In this document: in pieces, positions 1 to 7,782 of the stretch
How positions within the stretch are numbered: the stretch's first letter is position 1
Layout of the letters: each line of letters starts with the position of its first letter
Assembly: GCF_015714725.1 (NCBI RefSeq)
Contig: NZ_WBKM01000363.1
Location: 1-53,954 of the forward strand
Source: Nostoc sp. WHI
GTDB lineage: Bacteria > Cyanobacteriota > Cyanobacteriia > Cyanobacteriales > Nostocaceae
DNA length: 53,954 nt
Reading direction: 5' to 3'
The notes under the pieces: generated by a model
Seen by the model: only the letters and a program-made list of their open reading frames with translations
What the model was told of the DNA's origin: nothing
Databases searched by the model: none
Program-made: the position numbers and the translations under genes

Positions 1-642
1 AAACCAGATTACCACCAAGCTTGGAACAATCGGGGCTATGCGCTAGGCAATTTAGGACGCTTTGAAGAAGCGATCGCATCCTACGACCAAGCACTGAAAT
101 TGAAACCAGATTACCACCAAGCTTGGAACAATCGGGGCTATGCGCTAGGCAATTTAGGACGCTTTGAAGAAGCGATCGCATCCTACGACCAAGCACTGAA
201 ATTGAAACCAGATTACCACCAAGCTTGGTACAATCGGGGCATTGTGCTAGATGATTTAGGACGCTTTAAAGAAGCGATCGCATCCTACGACCAAGCACTG
301 AAATTGAAACCAGATTACCACCTAGCTTGGTACAATCGGGGCATTGCGCTACGCAATTTAGGACGCAATGAAGAAGCGATCGCATCCTACGACCAAGCAC
401 TGAAATTGAAACCAGATTACCACGAAGCTTGGTACAATCGGGGCATTGCGCTACGCAATTTAGGACGCTTTGAAGAAGCGATCGCATCCTACGACCAAGC
501 ACTGAAATTGAAACCAGATTACCACCAAGCTTGGTACAATCGGGGCATTGCGCTAGACAATTTAGGACGCACTGAAGAAGCGATCGCATCCTACGACCAA
601 GCACTGAAATTTAAACCAGATTACCACCAAGCTTGGGACAAC
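1..642 (+). repeat. 102-bp tandem repeats encoding TPR units
   Basis: The unit recurs with exact 102-bp period at 1, 103, 205, 307, 409 and 511, followed by a partial copy from 613. Copies differ at only a few positions (for example the codons after NLGR). Every copy carries one HIP1 octamer gcgatcgc in the EEAIAS segment, near 70, 172, 274, 376, 478 and 580. Confidence 0.93.
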
Positions 643-729
643 AGGAGAATTGCCGTTATAAAATTGAAATGGCAAAAATTAACTCAGGCTGTGACGGGAT
701 TTTTGCAAATGCTCGGTTTTAGGCGTTGA
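1..729 (+). CDS. TPR-repeat protein, 5' truncated by window edge
   Basis: The frame is open from base 1, so the gene begins outside the window; 242 residues are visible. It is made of 34-residue tetratricopeptide repeats of the form NRGxALxNLGRxEEAIASYDQALK followed by LKPDYHxAW, with six full copies and part of a seventh. It ends in a short basic tail after residue 205. TPR solenoids are protein-protein interaction scaffolds and the partner cannot be read here. The repeats are almost identical at DNA level, which points to recent expansion. Apparent starts inside the repeats (for example TTG at 100) are not real gene starts. Confidence 0.9.
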   Translation, partial: KPDYHQAWNNRGYALGNLGRFEEAIASYDQALKLKPDYHQAWNNRGYALGNLGRFEEAIASYDQALKLKPDYHQAWYNRGIVLDDLGRFKEAIASYDQALKLKPDYHLAWYNRGIALRNLGRNEEAIASYDQALKLKPDYHEAWYNRGIALRNLGRFEEAIASYDQALKLKPDYHQAWYNRGIALDNLGRTEEAIASYDQALKFKPDYHQAWDNRRIAVIKLKWQKLTQAVTGFLQMLGFRR

Positions 730-838
730 TTCAAGAGTGGCGATCGCCTTACCACCTCACTTAGAACAACTGAAATTAAAAGCAATACTTATAAATGACA
801 AATTAAAGAGTTAACCTATCTTGAAGAACGCAAATCAA

Positions 839-1269
839 ATGTCAGAAACAATCAATATTGAACAAGCTGTATTAGATAATCTGCGAATTCTCTCGAATGA
901 CAAGCAACAAGAAGTATTAGATTTTATTGAGTTTCTTGTAAAAAAACAGTCAATAACCAACACTTAGACACTGAAGATTCAAATTATAGTATCTCATCAA
1001 ATCTTCAACAGCAAAAACGGCTATCTCTCCGAGAAATTGCCCGACTACCTATAGCAGAACGTCACAAAATACTAGAACCTTTTATCGCCGCCACAGCCGA
1101 AGATTTTTTTAACGACCCTGAATTAACAGAATTCTCAGTTTTAGATGGTGAAGACTGGGAAACTGAGAATGACAACATAATTCATGGGGAAAAACTCGAA
1201 AGCATCTGTAGCCATGATGCTTTTTTGAACGGCTACATACTAGAAGACGAAGGACTTTATGACGACTGA
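839..1269 (+). pseudogene. DUF2281-like (antitoxin-type) gene split by a frameshift
   Basis: The first frame (ATG 839, stop 965-967) encodes 42 residues including the motif LSNDKQQEVLDFIEFL, typical of DUF2281/VapB-type proteins. After the stop, a different frame continues to TGA 1267-1269 with LSLREIARLPIAERHKILE and FNDPELTEFSVLDGEDW, which resembles the C-terminal half of similar cyanobacterial proteins. One extra A in the seven-A run at 940-946 would join the two frames. I therefore read it as one gene broken by a single-base deletion, by a sequencing error, or by a phase-variable tract. The UPF0175/PIN pair follows 30 bp downstream. Confidence 0.6.
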
Positions 1270-1299
1270 AAATTAAAAGCTATTATCTTGATAAAAATC

Positions 1300-1551
1300 A
1301 TGTCACAACTTAAAATTGACTATCCAGAAACTTTACCAGATGCCTTACAGCAAACGCGAGAACAGTTTGAACAAGAAGCAAAAATGGCAATGGCAGTTAA
1401 ACTATTTGAAATGAAACGTATTTCTTCTGGTTTAGCGGCACAATTAGCAGGTATAGATAGAGTAACTTTTTTACTTAACTTACACTGTTATGGTGTAGCG
1501 ATGATTGATTTAACTGAAGAGGAACTGATATCTGATTTAGAGAATGCTTGA
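1300..1551 (+). CDS. UPF0175 family small protein, probable antitoxin
   Basis: The protein has 83 residues. ATG 1300 is preferred over the in-frame TTG at 1288. The sequence has the UPF0175 layout: an N-terminal strand-like stretch, a helix EQEAKMAMAVKLFEMKRISS, a helix-turn-helix-like segment GLAAQLAGIDRVTFL, and an acidic tail LTEEELISDLENA. UPF0175 members usually precede DUF3368 PIN-domain toxins and are regarded as their antitoxins, binding DNA and the toxin. Its stop overlaps the next start by 8 bp, indicating translational coupling. The function is inferred from family and context. Confidence 0.75.
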   Translation: MSQLKIDYPETLPDALQQTREQFEQEAKMAMAVKLFEMKRISSGLAAQLAGIDRVTFLLNLHCYGVAMIDLTEEELISDLENA

Positions 1552-1963
1552 AACTAATATAATTGTTATCAACACAGCACCACTTATTTCTATAATAGCA
1601 GCAATAGGAGATTTAAGAATTCTTCAATCTTTGTATACTCAGGTCTTGGTTCCCTTTGAAGTTTGTCAAGAAATACTTGTTGGAGGTGCAAGGGGATTTG
1701 GTGTAAGTGAATTTGAGGATGCACATTGGCTACAAAAATTACAAATACCCTTAAATAATATTTCTCCATTCTTACTTAATTCTTTAGATTTAGGAGAAGC
1801 TTCTGTTATACAACTTGCGCTCAATGAAAATATTCAGACTGTTTGCATGGATGCAGGTGAATACCACCAAAAGAGCCTCAAATCAAGACCCTGCACGACT
1901 AATTCACAATGTATGTCTCAGAGGAGAGAGCTAGCAGTCTTAACCTTGTTGTATGTAAAATAG
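1544..1963 (+). CDS. DUF3368 / PIN-domain toxin, C-terminus apparently replaced
   Basis: The protein has 139 residues. The N-terminal part (IVINTAPLISI, with the first acidic-site region; later LGEASVIQLAL) matches DUF3368 PIN-like RNases that pair with UPF0175 antitoxins. PIN toxins cleave RNA using a cluster of Asp/Glu residues. After VCMDA (about residue 105) the expected stretch with the last acidic and basic residues (DxxGRRVA type) is missing; an unrelated tail, GEYHQKSLKSRPC and onward, follows. I see no continuation in another frame. The toxin is probably inactive. It overlaps the antitoxin gene by 8 bp. Confidence 0.6.
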   Translation: MLETNIIVINTAPLISIIAAIGDLRILQSLYTQVLVPFEVCQEILVGGARGFGVSEFEDAHWLQKLQIPLNNISPFLLNSLDLGEASVIQLALNENIQTVCMDAGEYHQKSLKSRPCTTNSQCMSQRRELAVLTLLYVK

Positions 1964-2036
1964 ACATATAAGGATTCGGGGGGCCATTAACTGGTCATAA
2001 ACGCCTATAGAAACTATTTTTGGAAATCTCCAAGGT

Positions 2037-3752
2037 TTGAAGTCCAGCCAGCTGAAGCAACTACAGCGGCTGTATCACCAGCGCATACCAGGCGATCGCA
2101 TCACCACGCCTGACTTTTCCCAGCGTCTGGCAGCAATTAGCACAGAAGTCAATCAGCCTGTGTGCGCCTACATCAACCGTCGTGGACAAGTGATTCGCGT
2201 CGGGGTAGGTACACCGCGTCAAACGCAAATACCACCACTGGAATTGCCCCGTTACGGTGCAGAACGACTCAGTGGTATTCGTTGTATTGCCACCCATCTC
2301 AAGCCAGAACCGCCCAATGAATCGGCGCTCACGGCGATGGCACTGCAACGCTTAGATGCCTTAGTTGTCCTAAACATTACCGGAACGGGATTTACACGGC
2401 GAGGAGGCGGTGCTACTGGGTATGTCAAAGAAGCTTATCTAGCTCATTTGATACCCCAAGAATCTCGCACCCTGATTACTAGTCCTGCGGCTCTCAAGGT
2501 AGAGCAAAGCCAAATCCAATCCCCAAGTTGGAATATATCGCCACCTCTGGACTTGGATGATCTGGCAGAGCAGGATTTAGTAGACTTGGTAGAAAATCTG
2601 GAAGCGGAATTCCAGCGCGAATTTATTGCCCAGGAAGTCGATGCTGACCACGATCGCGTGCTAATTGTCGGGCTGATGACCAGTGAGATAACTCCCCTAC
2701 AATTCCAAGATACCCTCGTGGAATTGGCACGTTTAGTTGATACCGCCGGGGGAGATGTATTACAGACAATACAACAAAAGCGATCGCGCATTCATCCCCA
2801 GACGGTAGTTGGCGAAGGTAAGGTGCAAGAAATTGCCCTAACCGCCCAAACACTAGGAGTCAATCTCGTCGTCTTTGACCGCGATCTCTCACCCTCCCAA
2901 GTCCGCAACTTAGAAATGCAAATTGGTATCCGGGTGGTTGACCGTACCGAAGTCATTTTGGATATCTTTGCCCAACGCGCTCAGTCTCGTGCTGGTAAGT
3001 TGCAAGTAGAACTAGCACAATTAGAATATATGCAGCCGCGACTGGCTGGTAGAGGTCGCACCATGTCCCGATTGGGTGGTGGTATTGGGACTCGTGGCCC
3101 TGGTGAAACAAAACTAGAAACAGAACGCCGTGCTATTGGGCAGCGCATATCCCGACTGCAAAAAGAAGTGACCCAGTTGCAAGCTCATCGTTCACGGTTA
3201 CGGCAGCGACGGCAGCATCAAGAAGTTCCCTCAGTGGCTTTAGTTGGATATACCAACGCTGGCAAGTCCACTTTGCTGAATGCTCTCACCAATGCAGAAG
3301 TTTACACAGCCGATCAGTTATTTGCCACTCTCGATCCCACGACGCGCCGCCTGGTAATTCCTCATGGCCAAACAGATGAACATCAGGAAATACTCATTAC
3401 AGATACGGTAGGGTTTATACACGAACTGCCAGCATCATTAATGGATGCCTTCCGCGCCACCTTGGAGGAAGTCACAGAAGCCGATGCCCTACTACATTTA
3501 GTAGATTTGTCTCACCCCGCTTGGTTGCGTCATATTCGCTCAGTTAGGGAAATTCTGGCACAAATGCCAATAACTCCTGGCCCGGCGTTGGTTATTTTTA
3601 ACAAGATTGATCAAGCGAATAGCGAGACACTAGCTTTAGCTAGGGAAGAATTTCCCTTAGCGGTGTTTATTTCTGCGAGTCAGCGCTTGGGATTAGAAAC
3701 CCTACGTCAGCGCCTTGCCCAGTTGATTCAATATGCCGTTGACTGCGGGTAA
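2037..3752 (+). CDS. hflX: GTPase HflX
   Basis: HflX binds the large ribosomal subunit and helps split or rescue stalled ribosomes. The 571-residue form is longer than the usual ~430, with an N-terminal extension of about 200 residues as in cyanobacterial homologues. Visible motifs are the glycine-rich GGGIGTRGPGETKLE linker, G1 GYTNAGKS (about 404-411), G3 DTVGFI (456) and G4 NKID (522). TTG 2037 is the first standard start codon. However, the frame is open upstream to the stop at 1998, and a reading ETIFGNLQG just before it looks like a natural N-terminus preceded by ATA at 2007. The true start is therefore uncertain. Confidence 0.95.
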   Translation: MKSSQLKQLQRLYHQRIPGDRITTPDFSQRLAAISTEVNQPVCAYINRRGQVIRVGVGTPRQTQIPPLELPRYGAERLSGIRCIATHLKPEPPNESALTAMALQRLDALVVLNITGTGFTRRGGGATGYVKEAYLAHLIPQESRTLITSPAALKVEQSQIQSPSWNISPPLDLDDLAEQDLVDLVENLEAEFQREFIAQEVDADHDRVLIVGLMTSEITPLQFQDTLVELARLVDTAGGDVLQTIQQKRSRIHPQTVVGEGKVQEIALTAQTLGVNLVVFDRDLSPSQVRNLEMQIGIRVVDRTEVILDIFAQRAQSRAGKLQVELAQLEYMQPRLAGRGRTMSRLGGGIGTRGPGETKLETERRAIGQRISRLQKEVTQLQAHRSRLRQRRQHQEVPSVALVGYTNAGKSTLLNALTNAEVYTADQLFATLDPTTRRLVIPHGQTDEHQEILITDTVGFIHELPASLMDAFRATLEEVTEADALLHLVDLSHPAWLRHIRSVREILAQMPITPGPALVIFNKIDQANSETLALAREEFPLAVFISASQRLGLETLRQRLAQLIQYAVDCG

Positions 3753-3783
3753 ATACTGCATTTAAATAAATTTTTGTTTTAAC

Positions 3784-3809
3784 AAACCCCAGTATTAATA
3801 CTGGGGTTT
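3784..3809 (+). terminator. Hairpin terminator after hflX
   Basis: A perfect 26-bp palindrome starts 31 bp past the hflX stop (arm aaaccccagtatt, 13 bp, paired with its complement). A T-rich stretch lies on both sides, so it could terminate in either direction. Confidence 0.75.
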
Positions 3810-3997
3810 ATCTTATATGAAGCCAAAAATAAAGTCTTTTTGAACTTAAGGCTTGTATCATAGACAACTCCTAATTCCATGTTTAGATTAGTAAAAGGCT
3901 TTTAACTAGGTGCATCTGATTTTAGATAGGTAGGAAGCAGCAAATTCCTATCATCCGCAATGAGTCTTACCATTTTGTTTTGCAAATATCGATTAAC

Positions 3998-4735
3998 ATG
4001 AAACATCTTTTTTCCATCGCAGCAATACCTTCTTTTTTAGCTGCTACTGCCGTTGTGATATCATCTTCCGCTTTTGCCCCAGCTAATGCCGCTTCGATGA
4101 ATTTCACTATCAATGATTTCACAGGCGCGGATACTCAGGTAAAGTTTACCTTGGATGACGCAATAGCAGGAGCTGGTAAAGTTCAGTTTAAAGTAGATTA
4201 TTTAGCGACTGGGAGCAACACAATTGCTGACATCCGCGGAGTCTTCTTCAACATTTTCGACGATACGCTTCTCAGTGGTATCCAAGTGACAGGTACACAT
4301 ATAACAGCCAGCAAATTTGGGACTGCCGGAGCAGTTAACACTGTTGGCAGCAGTAACAACAATCTGAACGGCGGGGGCAAGAATGGCCCGATAAACTTCT
4401 TTGATGCTGGGGTACAAATTGGTCAAGAAGGTATAGGTGGGGCAAAAGGCGACATTCAATCGACAACCTTTACCCTATCGCACAATTCAAAAGCTCTAAC
4501 TTTAGCTCAGTTTTCTGGGCAAAGCTTTGGAGTGCGCTTAATGAGTGTCGGTTCTGGAAACAATCGTGAGGAAAGTAGCAAACTCAAAGGAGAAGCTCCT
4601 TTCTACACTCCCCCACCACCACCACCTAAAAAGGTACCTGAGCCTACCACAGCCGCCGCCCTTGGTCTATTTGCTGTGGGTGCACTGAGAGTAGCGAAGA
4701 AAAAGCCTTTAATGTCAGTTTCAACAGTCTCGTAG
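3998..4735 (+). CDS. PEP-CTERM secreted protein
   Basis: The protein has 245 residues. ATG 3998 is chosen over the upstream TTG 3980 because it directly begins a signal peptide: MKHLF, then a hydrophobic segment ending in ANAAS (about residue 33). The mature part is Gly/Asn-rich and probably beta-structured. A proline run (PPPPPP) precedes the C-terminal sorting signal VPEPTTAAALGLFAVGALR and a basic tail, which is the PEP-CTERM layout (PEP motif, membrane helix, Arg/Lys cluster). Such proteins are processed by exosortases in bacteria that make exopolysaccharide. No exosortase gene is visible in this window. The ligand or role is unknown. Confidence 0.85.
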   Translation: MKHLFSIAAIPSFLAATAVVISSSAFAPANAASMNFTINDFTGADTQVKFTLDDAIAGAGKVQFKVDYLATGSNTIADIRGVFFNIFDDTLLSGIQVTGTHITASKFGTAGAVNTVGSSNNNLNGGGKNGPINFFDAGVQIGQEGIGGAKGDIQSTTFTLSHNSKALTLAQFSGQSFGVRLMSVGSGNNREESSKLKGEAPFYTPPPPPPKKVPEPTTAAALGLFAVGALRVAKKKPLMSVSTVS

Positions 4736-4763
4736 TCGGACGTTAAATGAAAGGGGATATTAG

Positions 4764-4816
4764 GTATGGGGCATGGGGCATTAGTTATTCTTTTTCCCCC
4801 AGTCCCCAGCCCCTGA
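4764..4816. repeat. Short tandem GGGGCAT-type repeat
   Basis: The intergenic stretch contains tatggggcatggggcat followed by a C-rich tract, a heptamer repeat type common between genes in heterocystous cyanobacteria. It separates the PEP-CTERM gene from the convergent SpoIID-like gene. Confidence 0.5.
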
Positions 4817-5971
4817 TTACTTCGCCTGAATGGGTGTGAGAGCTACACCTTGATAATAATGCCCCAAAATTTGCAGGTGATTCACTCCTTTCCGAGCGAG
4901 ATTGTACGCCCCCCACTGACTCATGCCCAAACCATGACCGAAGCCAAGCCCTTGGAGTACAAAACTACCATCTGCTCCCTTGGCAACGGTAAAACGGGTA
5001 CTTTTTAGTTTCAGGGCTGTCCGCACTTCCTCGCCCCTCAGCATCTTTGTACCCTTGCTGCCAACAATTTTTAAGACTTTAACACTACGGAAACGCGAGA
5101 ATGTTTCTGGAATCATATCTTTGACATTGCCCACCTCAGGAAATTTAGTACTAATTTCACTAGGCGAGAAGGTTTTCACCCAACTACACTGGCGGATATT
5201 TTGATCGTAGTCTTGAACAGCACGCAGGTAAGGCAGGGTATTTCCCCAAACCTCTTCGACATTTTCGGTGTGTCCTCCAGAACAAGCGTGGAAGACTGAG
5301 AGAATAATCCGGTTTTTGTAAGTTAGTACTTGTCCTACTGTGGCATCAACTGCTTTGTAAGTAGCAGGAGATTCACTAATTACACCTTTGTAAATTTGCC
5401 AACGATCTGGGGTATTGCCTAAATCGTAAATGGGATTATTCCGTTGCTTTTCTCGTTCGTAGAGGGCATAGGTACGGGCTGCGATCGCTTGAGCTTTTAG
5501 AGCTTCTTGGGGCCAGCTAGCATCCATTTCGCCACCAAGAACGCTGTAGAGATATTCTTGATCATCAACCCAGTTAACAGCAGTTAAGCCTTTATCTGTG
5601 GGAACAACCAGAGTTCTGCCCCGATACCAGCGATCGCCAATATAAACGAATCCTTTACCTGTTGGCTCAATCCAAAATAAACCAGACTGCCACTTGTCTA
5701 AAGCCACTCCGCCAGGAACGGCTTGGGCATAATATGCACTCATCGCTGGCAACTGTCCGAGAGTCCGTCCGGTACTATCCTTGACGATCCCAGTGGTGGA
5801 ACTGCCTACTTTTACCTGATTAACCTCCCTCTCAATTGCCACGCGCAGGATTACAGACGCTTGAGCTGGCACAACCAAAGCAATCCACAAGAGGACACTT
5901 ACCCACCAATGACGTACTTTAATCTGAGAAAATAAAAAGCCTAAGTAAAGTTGGAATTTCATGCTGACCAT
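4817..5971 (-). CDS. SpoIID/LytB-domain protein
   Basis: The protein has 384 residues. The N-terminal membrane segment or signal (VRHWWVSVLLWIALVVPAQAS, about residues 19-39) implies export. The domain between about 125 and 375 carries SpoIID/LytB hallmarks: YLYSVLGGEM, WPQEALKAQAIAARTYAL, FHACSGGHTE and the C-terminal GFGHGLGMSQWGA. SpoIID is a lytic transglycosylase acting on denuded peptidoglycan in spore formers. Cyanobacteria do not sporulate, so here it is likely a cell-wall remodelling enzyme. ATG 5971 is used, with ATG 5962 as an alternative. Confidence 0.88.
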   Translation of the reverse strand: MVSMKFQLYLGFLFSQIKVRHWWVSVLLWIALVVPAQASVILRVAIEREVNQVKVGSSTTGIVKDSTGRTLGQLPAMSAYYAQAVPGGVALDKWQSGLFWIEPTGKGFVYIGDRWYRGRTLVVPTDKGLTAVNWVDDQEYLYSVLGGEMDASWPQEALKAQAIAARTYALYEREKQRNNPIYDLGNTPDRWQIYKGVISESPATYKAVDATVGQVLTYKNRIILSVFHACSGGHTENVEEVWGNTLPYLRAVQDYDQNIRQCSWVKTFSPSEISTKFPEVGNVKDMIPETFSRFRSVKVLKIVGSKGTKMLRGEEVRTALKLKSTRFTVAKGADGSFVLQGLGFGHGLGMSQWGAYNLARKGVNHLQILGHYYQGVALTPIQAK

Positions 5972-6040
5972 CTAATCACATTAGTATCTAATTGACGCTC
6001 TGGATTATGGCGTCTACTACTTAAGATGAGACACTTCTCC

Positions 6041-6102
6041 AACGCAGGAGGTTGCCACCTCCTACTAATTCAACGCAGGAGGTTGCCACCTCCTATTAAT
6101 TA
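6041..6102. repeat. Two tandem 31-bp repeats, each with a hairpin
   Basis: Two copies (6041-6071 and 6072-6102) begin aacgcaggaggttgcc. Each holds the inverted repeat AGGAGGT / ACCTCCT with a 4-base loop. They lie between two minus-strand genes, just downstream of the acetyltransferase stop, so they may act as its terminator. They are probably members of a dispersed intergenic repeat family. Confidence 0.75.
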
Positions 6103-6120
6103 ATTATTTTATTCCTAAAA

Positions 6121-6702
6121 TTACAGCGTTGTGGGGGAATCAAGTTTTATCCGAACTGTATTCGGACGACAGGGACTTCCCCAACAAACTTGCCCAGAAG
6201 GCATATTAGTAAAAACACTACTACGAGCGCCAATCACAGCATTAGCCCCAATTTGCACTCCTGGAGCAATAAAACAATCTGCTGCTACCCATGCACCATT
6301 GTCAATGGTGATACTCGCTGTTTTCAACCCAAAGGCAGGGTCTTGGAGATCATGACTACCAGTACACAGATAACTTTTTTGCGAAATTACGCAGTGTTCA
6401 CCGATATGGATCTGATCGAGGCTGTATAAAACTACATTATCTCCAATCCAACTGTAGTTGCCAATGGTAACTTTCCAAGGGTAGGTGAAGCGGGCGGTGG
6501 GTCGAATTAATACACCTTTACCGATATGAGCGCCAAATAATCGTAACAGAGCGCAACGCAGAATATTTAGCGGTTGAGGAGTGAGGGGAAAGGCGATCGC
6601 TTGTACAAACCACCATAACAAAACATACCAACTTGGACGGCCTCGATCAAACCAAGATTGGTCATATTTGCGTAAATCTACGAAAGGTTGATCATTTGTC
6701 AT
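6121..6702 (-). CDS. WcaF/HpsU-type polysaccharide acetyltransferase
   Basis: The protein has 193 residues. It is a left-handed beta-helix (hexapeptide) acyltransferase: repeats such as IGKGVLIRP, VTIGNYSWIGDNV and IHIGEHCVIS, the catalytic-loop pattern LCTGSHD with its His (about residue 117), and a C-terminal cap after PGVQIGANAVIGA. An N-terminal membrane-associating helix (WYVLLWWFVQAIAF) is typical of the WcaF family, which O-acetylates sugars of exopolysaccharide. It closely resembles the cyanobacterial protein I remember as HpsU of hormogonium polysaccharide, but I am not certain enough to assign the name. It is the last gene of a minus-strand trio with two glycosyltransferases. Confidence 0.85.
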   Translation of the reverse strand: MTNDQPFVDLRKYDQSWFDRGRPSWYVLLWWFVQAIAFPLTPQPLNILRCALLRLFGAHIGKGVLIRPTARFTYPWKVTIGNYSWIGDNVVLYSLDQIHIGEHCVISQKSYLCTGSHDLQDPAFGLKTASITIDNGAWVAADCFIAPGVQIGANAVIGARSSVFTNMPSGQVCWGSPCRPNTVRIKLDSPTTL

Positions 6703-6714
6703 TCAATTTTAGAT

Positions 6715-6796
6715 TTTAGACTTGTCGTGAGCGTTCAGTCGAACGATTTTAGATTTTAAATTTTTCCTTCAATCCAAAATTCAAAATCTAAAATTG
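6715..6796. repeat. Dispersed repeat with long AT-rich inverted repeat
   Basis: The sequence gcgttcagtcgaacgatttt is followed by near-complementary arms attttagattttaaattttt and aaaattcaaaatctaaaat. The same tcagtcgaacgattt core recurs at about 8800. This is a Nostoc-type intergenic repeat and could form a strong stem between the two genes. Confidence 0.5.
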
Positions 6797-6802
6797 GCGG
6801 AG

Positions 6803-7759
6803 TTAGGAGTCAATGGTTAATAGTTCTCCCTCTGTTTCCCTGCTCACTGGCTCCCCTGCTCCCTCCTTGGGGATAGTTGCAGTATTTAAGTGACCGCCAC
6901 AGTTGCGTAATTCGTAAAGTTTAACCCCAATTTGATATTCATATTGACTTAGCAAGCGTGCATAGATATATCCGGCTTTGCCATCCAAAAAACCGCGTTG
7001 AATAATATAAAACAAAACAAACCGCAAAATGGGTTTAAGTGGCAGGTGTACCCACACTTTTTTCAAAAAGCGCTTGCGTTGGACTGCATCACCAAATAGA
7101 TTAGCTCCGATGGTACCGCTATCACCTTTACCTGTGAGAATATTAAAATAAACACTAGCTTCCCAATTGGAATAGCGGTTATGTCGTTCTAACCAGTGGT
7201 AAAGGTCGCGGAAGTCCTCGTGGAGCATATCATTTTTGAGATACCCAACTTTCCCCTGCAAAATTACATGTTCGTGAACTTCGTTGTCACCAGTGTTGGG
7301 AATATCCTCAGTATTTAAGTTTTCGTAGCGACCTTTTTTATGCTGAAATAAACGCAGATTCCAATCGGGATATTTACCACCATAGCGAATCCATTTGCCT
7401 AAGAAAAATACGCGGCGGTTGAGATAATAACCTGTATATTCATTGTTTTGAATTGCTTGGTCAATTTCTTCCCAAAGTTCGGGGGGAATGCGCTCATCGC
7501 AATCTACAATTAGCACCCATTCGTTGCGAAAAGGTAGATTATCTAAAGACCAATTTTTCTTTTTAGGCCAGCGTCCATTGAAGCTGAATTGCACGACATT
7601 TACACCGTGACTTTTAGAAATTTCAACGCTGTTATCGGTACTTTGAGAATCTACTACAAATATTTCATCTGCTCTGCTGAGGCTAGCGAGACAGGCAGGC
7701 AAGTTCACTTGTTCGTTTTTTGCCGGAATGAGTACGGAAACTGGTATTTTAGATGTCAT
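6803..7759 (-). CDS. Glycosyltransferase family 2, WaaE/KdtX-like
   Basis: The protein has 318 residues. The GT-A fold opens with VSVLIPAKNEQVNLPACLASL, has a DSQSTDNS nucleotide-binding stretch, and a metal-binding DCD in LIVDCDERIPPELW (about residue 92). The middle and C-terminal parts (RRVFFLGKWIRYGGKYPDWNLRLF, EVHEHV, then a hydrophobic FVLFYIIQRGFLDGKAGYIYA) match the WaaE/KdtX branch, which adds a hexose to lipid- or polysaccharide-linked acceptors at the inner membrane. It lies 23 bp after the upstream GT2 and 100 bp before the acetyltransferase, so all three are probably one transcription unit. Confidence 0.88.
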   Translation of the reverse strand: MTSKIPVSVLIPAKNEQVNLPACLASLSRADEIFVVDSQSTDNSVEISKSHGVNVVQFSFNGRWPKKKNWSLDNLPFRNEWVLIVDCDERIPPELWEEIDQAIQNNEYTGYYLNRRVFFLGKWIRYGGKYPDWNLRLFQHKKGRYENLNTEDIPNTGDNEVHEHVILQGKVGYLKNDMLHEDFRDLYHWLERHNRYSNWEASVYFNILTGKGDSGTIGANLFGDAVQRKRFLKKVWVHLPLKPILRFVLFYIIQRGFLDGKAGYIYARLLSQYEYQIGVKLYELRNCGGHLNTATIPKEGAGEPVSRETEGELLTIDS

Positions 7760-7782
7760 AGGAGTATAAATTATGTTGTTGG

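Noticed and set aside
266..604. Long minus-strand open frame over the TPR array
   Set aside because: It is a shadow of the tandem repeat: the repeating DNA makes a repeating antisense frame with no protein features.
1..642. Regular repeats that might suggest a CRISPR array
   Set aside because: The units are contiguous 102-bp coding repeats with no spacers.
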